From CAZYYO01 sp964650965 (GTDB lineage Bacteria; Bacillota; Clostridia; Lachnospirales; Lachnospiraceae): a DNA stretch of 12,869 bases. The stretch covers positions 1 through 12,869 of the forward strand of contig CAZYYO010000066.1 of the NCBI GenBank assembly GCA_964650965.1. The letters run 5' to 3'. Below are positions 6,854 to 12,869 of the stretch, in pieces (positions within the stretch are counted from its first letter, which is position 1; each line of letters starts with the position of its first letter). The notes beneath the pieces were generated by a model. That model was not told the DNA's origin. It searched no databases and saw nothing but the letters and a program-made list of their open reading frames with translations. Made by a program: the position numbers and the translations under genes.

Positions 6854-7921
6854 ATGAAAACTTACGGAATTATTATGGCTGGCGGTGGCGGAACACGTTT
6901 CTGGCCGCTGTCAAGACAGGAAGAACCAAAACAGCTGTTAAACCTTAGTGGCAAGGACCTTATGATCAATGAAACCATTGACCGAATTGCTACCGTAACG
7001 GATATGCAGGATATCTTCGTTGTTACCAATGTTACACAAGTTCCCAAGATGGTAGCCGCAACGTCCACACGTATTGCCAGTGATCACATCCTTTCTGAAC
7101 CATCTGCCAGAAATACTGCTGCATGCATTGGATACGCAGCCCTGAAGATTCTGAAGAAATACGGGGACGGCATTATGTGTATCTTCCCTTCTGATCACTT
7201 TATTAAGAATCAGCCGGAATTTACACGCATTCTTAAGGAAGCGGTAACTGTTGCCGACAAAGAAGACTGTCTGGTGACTCTTGGGATTACTCCAAGCTTT
7301 CCTTCTACTGGGTATGGATATATTAAGTTCGATAAGAAGGATTCTGCTTTGGCCAAGCCTGTGCTGGAATTTAAGGAAAAACCAGATGCTGACACTGCTG
7401 CTTCCTATGTGGCAAGCCAGGAATATGCATGGAACAGTGGAATGTTCATCTGGAAGGCTTCCACCATATTAGAGCATTTTAAGGAGCTGTTACCAGATGT
7501 GTATGCTCCGCTGCTTCAAATTGCAGATGCTATGAATACGCCTAAGGAGCGTCAGGTCATTGAAGAAATCTACCCAACCATTCCCAGCATCTCTATTGAT
7601 TACGGCATTATGGAAAAAAGCACGGACGTAAAGGTAATTTCCGCTGAATTTGGATGGAATGATGTGGGAAGCTGGGATAATATGGGGGTTCTCTATGATG
7701 AGGATGCCAATGGTAACGTCCTGGCAGGAAAACAGTTAAACATTGATACAACCAACTGTATCTCATATTCTAAAAAGCGTCTCATTGCAACGGTTGGCGT
7801 ATCTGACCTTATTATTGTAGAAACAGAGGATGCTATTCTTGTGTGTGACAAGAATCGTGCCCAGGATGTAAAGCTGGTGGTAGATCAGCTAAAGGCTACG
7901 GGACAGACAGAATATCTATAA
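6854..7921 (+). CDS. manC: Mannose-1-phosphate guanylyltransferase
   Basis: Makes GDP-mannose from mannose-1-phosphate and GTP in the cytosol. The nucleotidyltransferase signature GGGGTRFWPLS is at 10-20 with the P25-K26 pair following. Other family motifs are FPSDHF (111-116), the substrate-binding FKEKPD (173-178), WNSGMF (193-198), DYGIMEK (249-255) and FGWNDVGSW (266-274). At 355 residues it lacks the C-terminal cupin phosphomannose isomerase domain of the bifunctional ~470-residue enzymes, so it is monofunctional. AAGGAG lies eight bases before the ATG. The mutase gene starts 15 bases after its stop, giving two consecutive steps of one pathway in an operon. Confidence 0.95.
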   Translation: MKTYGIIMAGGGGTRFWPLSRQEEPKQLLNLSGKDLMINETIDRIATVTDMQDIFVVTNVTQVPKMVAATSTRIASDHILSEPSARNTAACIGYAALKILKKYGDGIMCIFPSDHFIKNQPEFTRILKEAVTVADKEDCLVTLGITPSFPSTGYGYIKFDKKDSALAKPVLEFKEKPDADTAASYVASQEYAWNSGMFIWKASTILEHFKELLPDVYAPLLQIADAMNTPKERQVIEEIYPTIPSISIDYGIMEKSTDVKVISAEFGWNDVGSWDNMGVLYDEDANGNVLAGKQLNIDTTNCISYSKKRLIATVGVSDLIIVETEDAILVCDKNRAQDVKLVVDQLKATGQTEYL

Positions 7922-7936
7922 ATGGAGGAAAATCAT

Positions 7937-9661
7937 ATGTCATACATGGACACTTACCAATTATGGTGCACAGACACCTATTTTGATGAAGCAACAAGAA
8001 ATGAGCTGAAGGCTCTGGAAGGGAATGAGGATGAAATTCAAGACCGCTTCTACCGTCAGCTGGAATTTGGAACCGGTGGATTAAGAGGTGTGATTGGTGC
8101 TGGAACCAATCGCATGAATATCTATACCGTACGACAAGCCACCCAGGGACTGGCTAATTACATTATTTCCCAAAAAGGACAGGATAAGGGCGTTGCCATT
8201 GCCTATGATTCCAGAATCATGTCACCGGAATTTGCAGATGAGGCTGCGTTATGCTTAAATGCCAATGGTATTAAAACCTACCGCTTTACCTCCCTTCGTC
8301 CTACCCCTGAGCTGTCATTTGCTGTAAGAGAGCTGGGCTGCATTGCTGGTATCGTGGTCACTGCAAGCCACAACCCCAGAGAATATAACGGCTATAAGGT
8401 ATACTGGGAGGATGGTGCACAGATTACCTTTCCTCATGACAAGAATATCCTGTCAGAGGTTGCTAAGGTAACCGACTTTGGTATGGTAAAAACCATGGAT
8501 AAGGATGCTGCCAAAGCCGCTGGTTTATATCAGGAAATTGACACTGCCATTGATGACTTATATATGGAGCAGTTAAAGAAGCAATCCATTCATCCTGAAA
8601 TCATTAAGGAAATGGCTCAGGATATTACTATTGTTTATACCCCTCTTCATGGAACAGGCAATGTTCCTGTCCGCAGAGTTCTAAAGGAACTGGGCTTTGA
8701 GAAGGTATATGTTGTAAAGGAACAGGAAGCACCCGACGGTACCTTCCCAACGGTTGCTTACCCTAATCCGGAATCTCCTAAGGCTTTTGAACTGGCTCTC
8801 AAGCTGGCTCATGAGGTGGACGCTGATATTGTTCTGGCTACGGATCCAGATGCAGACCGTCTGGGGGTATACTGTAAGGATACTGCTACTGGCGAATATA
8901 TTTCCTTCACCGGTAATATGTCTGGTATGCTGATTGCAGAATATATTCTGGCACAACGCACTGCTACTGGTTCTATGCCAAAGAATCCTGCCTTAGTGGA
9001 AACCATCGTTACCACGGATATGGCTAAGGTAATTGCTGACGCTTATCAGGTGAAGCTCATCGAGGTTCTCACCGGATTTAAATTTATCGGAGAACAGATT
9101 CGTTTCTTTGAGGAGAATCATTCCTACAATTATGTATTCGGTCTGGAAGAAAGCTATGGCTGTTTGGCCGGCACCTATGCCAGAGACAAGGATGCCTGTG
9201 TTGCTGTAATGATGCTGTGTGAGGTTGCCTCCTGGTATAAGAAGCAGAATATGACCTTATGGGATGCCATGATTCGCATGTATGAGAAATACGGCTACTT
9301 CCAGGAGGGATTGGAATCCATTACCTTAAAGGGTATGAATGGTGCACAGGAGATTTCTGACATGATGACCAATGCAAGAAATAATCCTCCTAAGATACTG
9401 GGTGGATACAAGGTAATTGCTGCCAGAGATTATCAGGCCGACACCCGGGTTGAGCTTGCTACCGGCAACAGCTGTTCTACCGGTCTTCCTTCCTCCAATG
9501 TACTGTATTATGAGCTGGAGAATCATGCATGGTGCTGCATTCGTCCTTCTGGTACAGAGCCTAAGATTAAGTTTTATTTTGGAGTTAAGGGGGATAGTCT
9601 GGAGGATGCAAGAGGTAGACTGGATGGATTGAAGGAGAGTTTGATGGAGATGTTCTCGTAG
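7937..9661 (+). CDS. pgcA: Phosphoglucomutase/phosphomannomutase (PgcA-like)
   Basis: Interconverts hexose 6- and 1-phosphates through a phosphoserine enzyme. With 574 residues it matches long PgcA-type mutases. Motifs are GTGGLRGVIGAGTNRMN from 45, the active-site TASHNP at 142-147 (phosphoserine S144), the metal loop DPDADR at 303-308, GFKFIG at 380, the sugar-binding GLEESYG at 402-408 and the phosphate-binding RPSGTEP at 536-542. An in-frame ATG at 7922 abuts the manC stop, but the ribosome binding site GGAGG at 7924-7928 overlaps it and sits eight bases before the ATG at 7937, so the latter is the real start. Beside manC it likely supplies mannose-1-phosphate; it could also serve glucose-1-phosphate, since specificity is not readable. 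No phosphomannose isomerase is in view. Confidence 0.93.
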   Translation: MSYMDTYQLWCTDTYFDEATRNELKALEGNEDEIQDRFYRQLEFGTGGLRGVIGAGTNRMNIYTVRQATQGLANYIISQKGQDKGVAIAYDSRIMSPEFADEAALCLNANGIKTYRFTSLRPTPELSFAVRELGCIAGIVVTASHNPREYNGYKVYWEDGAQITFPHDKNILSEVAKVTDFGMVKTMDKDAAKAAGLYQEIDTAIDDLYMEQLKKQSIHPEIIKEMAQDITIVYTPLHGTGNVPVRRVLKELGFEKVYVVKEQEAPDGTFPTVAYPNPESPKAFELALKLAHEVDADIVLATDPDADRLGVYCKDTATGEYISFTGNMSGMLIAEYILAQRTATGSMPKNPALVETIVTTDMAKVIADAYQVKLIEVLTGFKFIGEQIRFFEENHSYNYVFGLEESYGCLAGTYARDKDACVAVMMLCEVASWYKKQNMTLWDAMIRMYEKYGYFQEGLESITLKGMNGAQEISDMMTNARNNPPKILGGYKVIAARDYQADTRVELATGNSCSTGLPSSNVLYYELENHAWCCIRPSGTEPKIKFYFGVKGDSLEDARGRLDGLKESLMEMFS

Positions 9662-9784
9662 AAAACGCGGATAGTTTTAATGTACTGGGGCAGGTAGGAA
9701 ACACCGCCCTTCTGGTTGGTCCGATTTACGAAAATAAGAGTGTCTAAGTATTCCTGACGTTTTGTTGGGTGGAGTGACGCAAGC

Positions 9785-9817
9785 GGCTTAAATCCGCCAT
9801 CCATGGCGGGTTAAGCC
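9785..9817. repeat. Internal hairpin 1 of the inverted-repeat element
   Basis: GGCTTAA (9785-9791) pairs with TTAAGCC (9811-9817); after a bulged A, TCCGCC (9793-9798) pairs with GGCGGG (9805-9810) using one G-U pair. The loop is ATCCAT. There is no T-run on either side, so it is not a terminator. Confidence 0.75.
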
Positions 9818-9818
9818 T

Positions 9819-9841
9819 TGCACAGACGTCCTGTCTGTGCA
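9819..9841. repeat. Internal hairpin 2 of the inverted-repeat element
   Basis: A nine-pair perfect stem TGCACAGAC/GTCTGTGCA with a GTCCT loop, one base after hairpin 1. There is no flanking T-run. Confidence 0.75.
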
Positions 9842-9912
9842 TTGCTGCGTGGCTTGGAATACTAAGGCACTCTAATTTTCTGCAATAGGAGCAACCAGAA
9901 GGGCGGTGTTTC

Positions 9913-10938
9913 CTATCTGCCAATTTCATTTGAAGTATGTCGGCGATGGGATACTTGTTCCCATAAGATGATTATGATTACAATAATGGCTACTTGAAGG
10001 GCAAACTGTAGGAATGTTGGTAGGAAGTGAAATAGGAGTTTCAATCCCGGGATGGCCTGGATAAGGTTGGCGATTGCTAGGATTTCTAAGGTTCGCTGTC
10101 CGCACCAGGTTATAGTGTAACCTAGGATGGGGATTCGTCTTAGGTAGCTGCTGCAGGTGATGACTATGATTGTTCCTGCGATTGCTCCCAGGATGCATAC
10201 TGGGAAATTGGGGTATTTACGCAGGGCAAGAACTAAGCCACCGTGGTATATGCTAATTCCCCAGAAAAGGGCTGATATGGTTAGGACGGTAAGCTTTATC
10301 AGAGGGGACAAATGTCCTTTATATTTTCTATAGGTGGCACCTGCTGCTACAAAGCTTATGCTAACCAGAGCTACATCTATATACCACAGGTTTTGATCTG
10401 TATATTGGCTTAGATATCCACCTAATGCAAGTCCTGCCAGGACTGCTGTCCACCTTATCCACAGATGGTCTCCCGTAAGCTTTACAATAATGGCATAAAG
10501 CATCAGTGCAAGAAACAATGCACATAGGAACCAAAGCAGGAATACATTTCTGGCCAGAAATAAATTCCCTAAGGATACCAAAAAGACATAACCGGATGCT
10601 CTCCAGGTATAGTCCATAAAAAATACAATGTACAGACTTCTTGCCACACACAGTAGCAGACCAAACTTTAGATAGGGAACCAGAATACCCTTTACTTTCT
10701 TGTGAAACGTTGTGGCTAATGGTTCCTCCTTTAGAAAATAGCCACTAATGAAGAAAAACAGGGGCATATGAAACGATGTGATAAAAGCACCTTTGGCCAG
10801 AATATGGTCTAATATCATAAGTAAAATGGCCAGTCCCTTGGCAAAATCCATGGTTGTATCACGTTTCTTATCTGTCTTGCTCTCCGGCTGAAAATATTTA
10901 CGGTTCTTTTGTTCTTTTATCTCAGATTCATTTACCAT
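9913..10938 (-). CDS. Membrane acyltransferase, family 3 (fucose 4-O-acetylase-like)
   Basis: Predicted multi-spanning O-acyltransferase acting on surface glycans, probably with acetyl groups. The N-terminal motif DFAKGLAILLMILDHI (31-46) carries the conserved D and H, followed by FHMPLFFFISGYFL (56-69), the signature of the OatA/WecH/fucose-acetylase superfamily. About ten hydrophobic helices fill 32-326, ending in a basic tail. Length 341 is normal for the domain alone, without an SGNH extension. The start is supported by GAGGAG six bases upstream. Its first 11 bases overlap the end of the preceding glycosyltransferase frame, implying translational coupling. The last two codons and the stop lie in the right arm of the inverted-repeat element, so the tail may have been replaced by the insertion. 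Confidence 0.88.
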   Translation of the reverse strand: MVNESEIKEQKNRKYFQPESKTDKKRDTTMDFAKGLAILLMILDHILAKGAFITSFHMPLFFFISGYFLKEEPLATTFHKKVKGILVPYLKFGLLLCVARSLYIVFFMDYTWRASGYVFLVSLGNLFLARNVFLLWFLCALFLALMLYAIIVKLTGDHLWIRWTAVLAGLALGGYLSQYTDQNLWYIDVALVSISFVAAGATYRKYKGHLSPLIKLTVLTISALFWGISIYHGGLVLALRKYPNFPVCILGAIAGTIIVITCSSYLRRIPILGYTITWCGQRTLEILAIANLIQAIPGLKLLFHFLPTFLQFALQVAIIVIIIILWEQVSHRRHTSNEIGR

Positions 10939-12616
10939 ATAAGGCTCCTCTTGCGGAATTTATTCTGCCAACTTCATTTAGACCTAAGGCTCCGGCTAGA
11001 ATAAACACAGGGACATAGCTATACAGATAACGGGCACTTGCCTCGAAGATCATAAGGTACAAGATAAATCCGGTTAGTGTTAGAAGCACTAAGGACTTTA
11101 TCTCTTCCTTTTTCTTTTCTTTCTCCTTGGAAAGCAGACAACCAATGGGCGCGATCAGACTAAGGCATAGAACACTAATCTATAGAAACTGTTCTACTAC
11201 AACCAAATAAGGGAAATACGCTCCACCCTGTCCCATGGATTTACTTTTTTGCAGGACCATTTCTCCATTTACATAATATATGTTCTGCAATAGCTCTCCC
11301 AAAGGTGTATCCGCGTACCTCTGTAGGACTTCATCAGCTATTTGCTCTACTTGTTGGTTATTTCTTTGATTTTCGCCATGATTCCATGGGTCTCTTGTGG
11401 GACTGTAGAAATTCCAGCTGCCCCAGGCAAATAGACCATTGTTGAAATCCACAAGCATTTTCTCTGACTGAAAGCTTAAATATCCCATGGGTCCCATCTT
11501 CTTCAGTCGTTGCTTTATCAATGACAAATCTGCCTGATTCTTGGCGTCCGTTCCCTGAAAGCTGCAGGTGTAATCATCATCTGCCTGGTTGTAACGACCA
11601 GAGGTTTTTTCATTTATTCCCATTAACGCATAATGTGCTGCTGTCTTTTGAATTCGTTTGTCCGGCTGGAAATCCACATTTGACCACAGGAGCTGTCTTG
11701 TGATGGATGACAGTCCCAGCAGGATTAGCAGTGCCAGAAACAGGGATAGAGCTTTTATGGCTTTTTTCTCCCTAAGAATGCGGATGCCTTCCATGATAAT
11801 AATTCCTATACCTACAATAAGATTGGTTGGTTTCAAATGATAGCTTAATGTGGGAATCAGCAAGATCAGAACAGATTCTAAGATCACTGGATAATTTCGT
11901 TGCTGCACTTTCATATATACATATATGGATAATATTGGCCACAGCAGGGAGTATACATCGGTATATACTACAGTAATCCAGGGAGACAACCCCAGTAACA
12001 ATGCAGCTGTGCCATATGCTATGTATGTAATCGCTCTATTATGGCACATTTTCTCCAGGGTTAATCCTGTAAACAGCACTGCAAGATTCACCAGGATAAT
12101 TCCCATGATAGTCATAACGCTGTACCCGTGGAAGCCCAGCTGTGCCCCAATCCTTAAGAAGAATACTGTCACACTATAGAAGCCCACATTATTAATGTTC
12201 TGCTTGAAATAAATGTCGCTGTACCAGTCATAGGTATTTTGCAGGAAGCAATCCGCTGCATGACGAATGACCCACACGTCCTCTCCTAATGGATGGTATA
12301 TGGATAACAGCAGTATGATTTGCAGAATAAATAAAATCACACTAAGTATGATGAGTATTTTGGTTGTGGTGTTGGGCGATTTTGCTGACATCCTGCCAGC
12401 ATTTTCTTTATTTCTCCTGCATCTTCGGTAGCAGATATAAAGCAGGGCGACCATGATTCCAAGTACAAGAAGCATCCAATTGGGAAGGATTTTCTGGTAA
12501 ATATACAATCCCGTGTTCTTTTGATCCACAAAGATAAGGTTCCAAACAATAAATCCCATTAGGAGAAAATATATTCCATATATGCAGTTGTATATGACAT
12601 TCCTCTGTTTTCTCAT
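10928..12616 (-). pseudogene. GT-C-type membrane glycosyltransferase split by an in-frame TAG
   Basis: A multi-spanning protein resembling GT39/PMT-like GT-C glycosyltransferases, which take sugars from polyprenyl-phosphate carriers outside the membrane. Residues are counted from the ATG at 12616. Hydrophobic helices occur from about 8. An acidic first loop GEDVW (111-115) matches the position of the GT-C catalytic acid; TDVYSLLWP follows at 219. A long extracytoplasmic region (about 310-460) includes FNNGLFAWGSWNFY. The frame stops at TAG 11182-11180 after 478 residues, yet the same frame continues 83 codons to TGA 10930-10928. That tail includes FEASARYLYSYVPVF then AGALGL, a typical C-terminal segment of such enzymes. 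The intact product would be 562 residues. TAG is an ordinary stop elsewhere in the window, so a nonsense mutation or assembly error is likely. A GTG start at 12667 lacks a ribosome binding site. The ATG at 12616 has AGGAGG 12 bases upstream. Confidence 0.8.
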
Positions 12617-12620
12617 GGGT

Positions 12621-12639
12621 CTGTCGTTCCTCCTGACAG
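12621..12639 (-). promoter_or_regulatory. Ribosome binding site of the GT-C gene in a hairpin loop
   Basis: CTGTC and GACAG (12621-12625/12635-12639) can form a five-pair stem presenting AGGAGG (12629-12634) in a nine-base loop. The linear spacing from AGGAGG to the ATG is 12 bases, longer than optimal; folding would shorten the effective distance. This may be coincidence. Confidence 0.4.
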
Positions 12640-12640
12640 T

Positions 12641-12693
12641 AAAAAGAAGCCGTTTCCCTGGGAACACTGATATTTCTCTTGGATACCGCTTCT
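12641..12693 (-). terminator. Probable terminator or attenuator after the coiled-coil gene
   Basis: On the minus strand AGAAGCGGTATCC (12693-12681) pairs with GGAAACGGCTTCT (12657-12645) at 11 of 13 positions and is followed by TTTTT. The loop is about 23 bases. It lies after the stop of the upstream partial gene and directly before the ribosome binding site of the GT-C gene, so it would end or reduce read-through into that gene. The long loop and two mismatches make it moderate. Confidence 0.5.
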
Positions 12694-12728
12694 CTTTTAT
12701 CTTATTTTCTGGATGTTGGTTAATGTTG

Positions 12729-12869
12729 TTACTGTTTTTCTTGCTGTTGTTCCAGCTTCTGGATTCGCTCTAGGAGCTGGGAGATTTGTTGCTCAGATTT
12801 CTGTTGCTGTTCCTTATCTTTTCTGTGTTGTTCCTCCAACTCATCAATCCGCCTGCGGTATTTATCCGT
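12729..12869 (-). CDS. C-terminal end of an unidentified coiled-coil protein (partial)
   Basis: The reading frame enters from the right edge and ends at TAA (12731-12729), giving 46 residues with no stop. The stretch is almost entirely charged and glutamine-rich (start TDKYRRRIDELEEQHRKD), with hydrophobic residues spaced like heptads (I8, L11, I29, L32, L33, I36, L39), ending in LEQQQEKQ. This indicates a C-terminal coiled coil. Only the tail is visible, so the function is unknown. In surface-glycan loci such tails occur on glycosyltransferases and chain-length proteins, but that is only a suggestion. Same strand as the GT-C gene, 112 bases upstream of its ATG. Confidence 0.7.
   Translation of the reverse strand, partial: TDKYRRRIDELEEQHRKDKEQQQKSEQQISQLLERIQKLEQQQEKQ

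Larger units (their letters stand above)
9689..9921. mobile_element. 233-base inverted-repeat element, MITE-like, with internal hairpins
   Basis: The left arm 9689-9754 and right arm 9856-9921 are each 66 bases and align in inverse orientation without gaps, with nine mismatches by hand count (about 86%). The outermost 30 bases have one mismatch; most differences lie in the inner half. The 101-base centre holds two more hairpins: 9785-9798 with 9805-9817 (13 pairs, one bulge), and TGCACAGAC 9819-9827 with GTCTGTGCA 9833-9841. ACGCA (9777-9781) can pair with TGCGT (9846-9850), closing a three-way junction. No convincing protein frame and no clear target-site duplication were found. It lies between two convergent genes and covers the acyltransferase stop. 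A non-autonomous transposon, a structured RNA, or an oversized bidirectional terminator are the alternatives. Confidence 0.65.

Noticed and set aside
7922..7936. Earlier in-frame ATG for the mutase
   Set aside because: It overlaps the GGAGG that serves the ATG at 7937 and directly abuts the manC stop, so it has no ribosome site of its own.
9662..9688. AAAAC/GTTTT short stem just after the mutase, considered as its terminator
   Set aside because: Only five AT-rich pairs with no following T-run; too weak to call.
9574..9804. Minus-strand open frame of 76 codons across the left arm of the element
   Set aside because: It runs mostly antisense to the end of the mutase and through the inverted arm, has no ribosome site, and shows no recognisable domain.
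10361..10651. Minus-strand 96-codon open frame inside the acyltransferase
   Set aside because: Out-of-frame shadow of a well-supported membrane protein, with no ribosome site or domain.
11180..11182. TAG read as an amino acid (pyrrolysine or stop reassignment)
   Set aside because: TAG terminates the cyclase, cardiolipin synthase, chemotaxis, mutase and acyltransferase genes at proper family lengths, and no downstream structure or pyl gene is visible. A nonsense mutation or sequence error is simpler.

Overview
The window looks like chromosome from a Gram-positive Clostridia, most likely a gut Lachnospiraceae. This is inferred from moderate-to-low GC, strong GGAGG-type ribosome binding sites, a tRNA-Ser without an encoded CCA, and the style of the chemotaxis, PgcA-like and cardiolipin synthase proteins. 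No species can be named from the sequence alone. A run of exactly 100 Ns (2210-2309) marks a scaffold gap, so this is a draft or metagenome assembly.

Layout: tRNA-Ser(CGA) lies at 2-89. A 300-base AT-rich leader follows, with hairpins, a 14-codon cysteine-containing mini-ORF and a palindrome. Next is a membrane diguanylate cyclase with an unusual C-terminal receiver domain (+). One base after its stop, in convergent orientation, ends a minus-strand block whose transcription order is polyprenyl-phosphate glycosyltransferase (5783-6721), methyl-accepting chemotaxis protein (4233-5708), cardiolipin synthase (2605-4179) and a PfkB sugar kinase (1886-2573, broken by the N gap). The intrinsic terminator of this block sits inside the 3' coding end of the cyclase gene. 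A divergent, dyad-symmetric promoter region (6722-6853) separates the glycosyltransferase from the plus-strand pair manC and pgcA-like phosphosugar mutase.

The mutase and a minus-strand acyltransferase converge on a 233-base element with 66-base inverted arms (about 86% identical by hand alignment) and two further hairpins in its centre. The acyltransferase overlaps by 11 bases the end of a multi-membrane GT-C-type glycosyltransferase gene. That gene is split by one in-frame TAG, although its conserved C-terminal segment continues in the same frame. At the right edge the C-terminal coiled coil of an unidentified minus-strand protein enters the window.

Working together (inference): manC plus the mutase would supply GDP-mannose, the GT2 enzyme would load a sugar onto polyprenyl phosphate, a GT-C enzyme would use such a lipid-linked sugar outside the membrane, and the acyltransferase would acylate the glycan. 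This suggests a cell-surface glycan locus. The cyclase and chemotaxis protein add a signalling component, but nothing in the sequence ties them to the glycan genes. The strongest candidates for something undescribed are the large inverted-repeat element at 9689-9921 and the amber-split glycosyltransferase. I did not find a clearly new multi-gene system.
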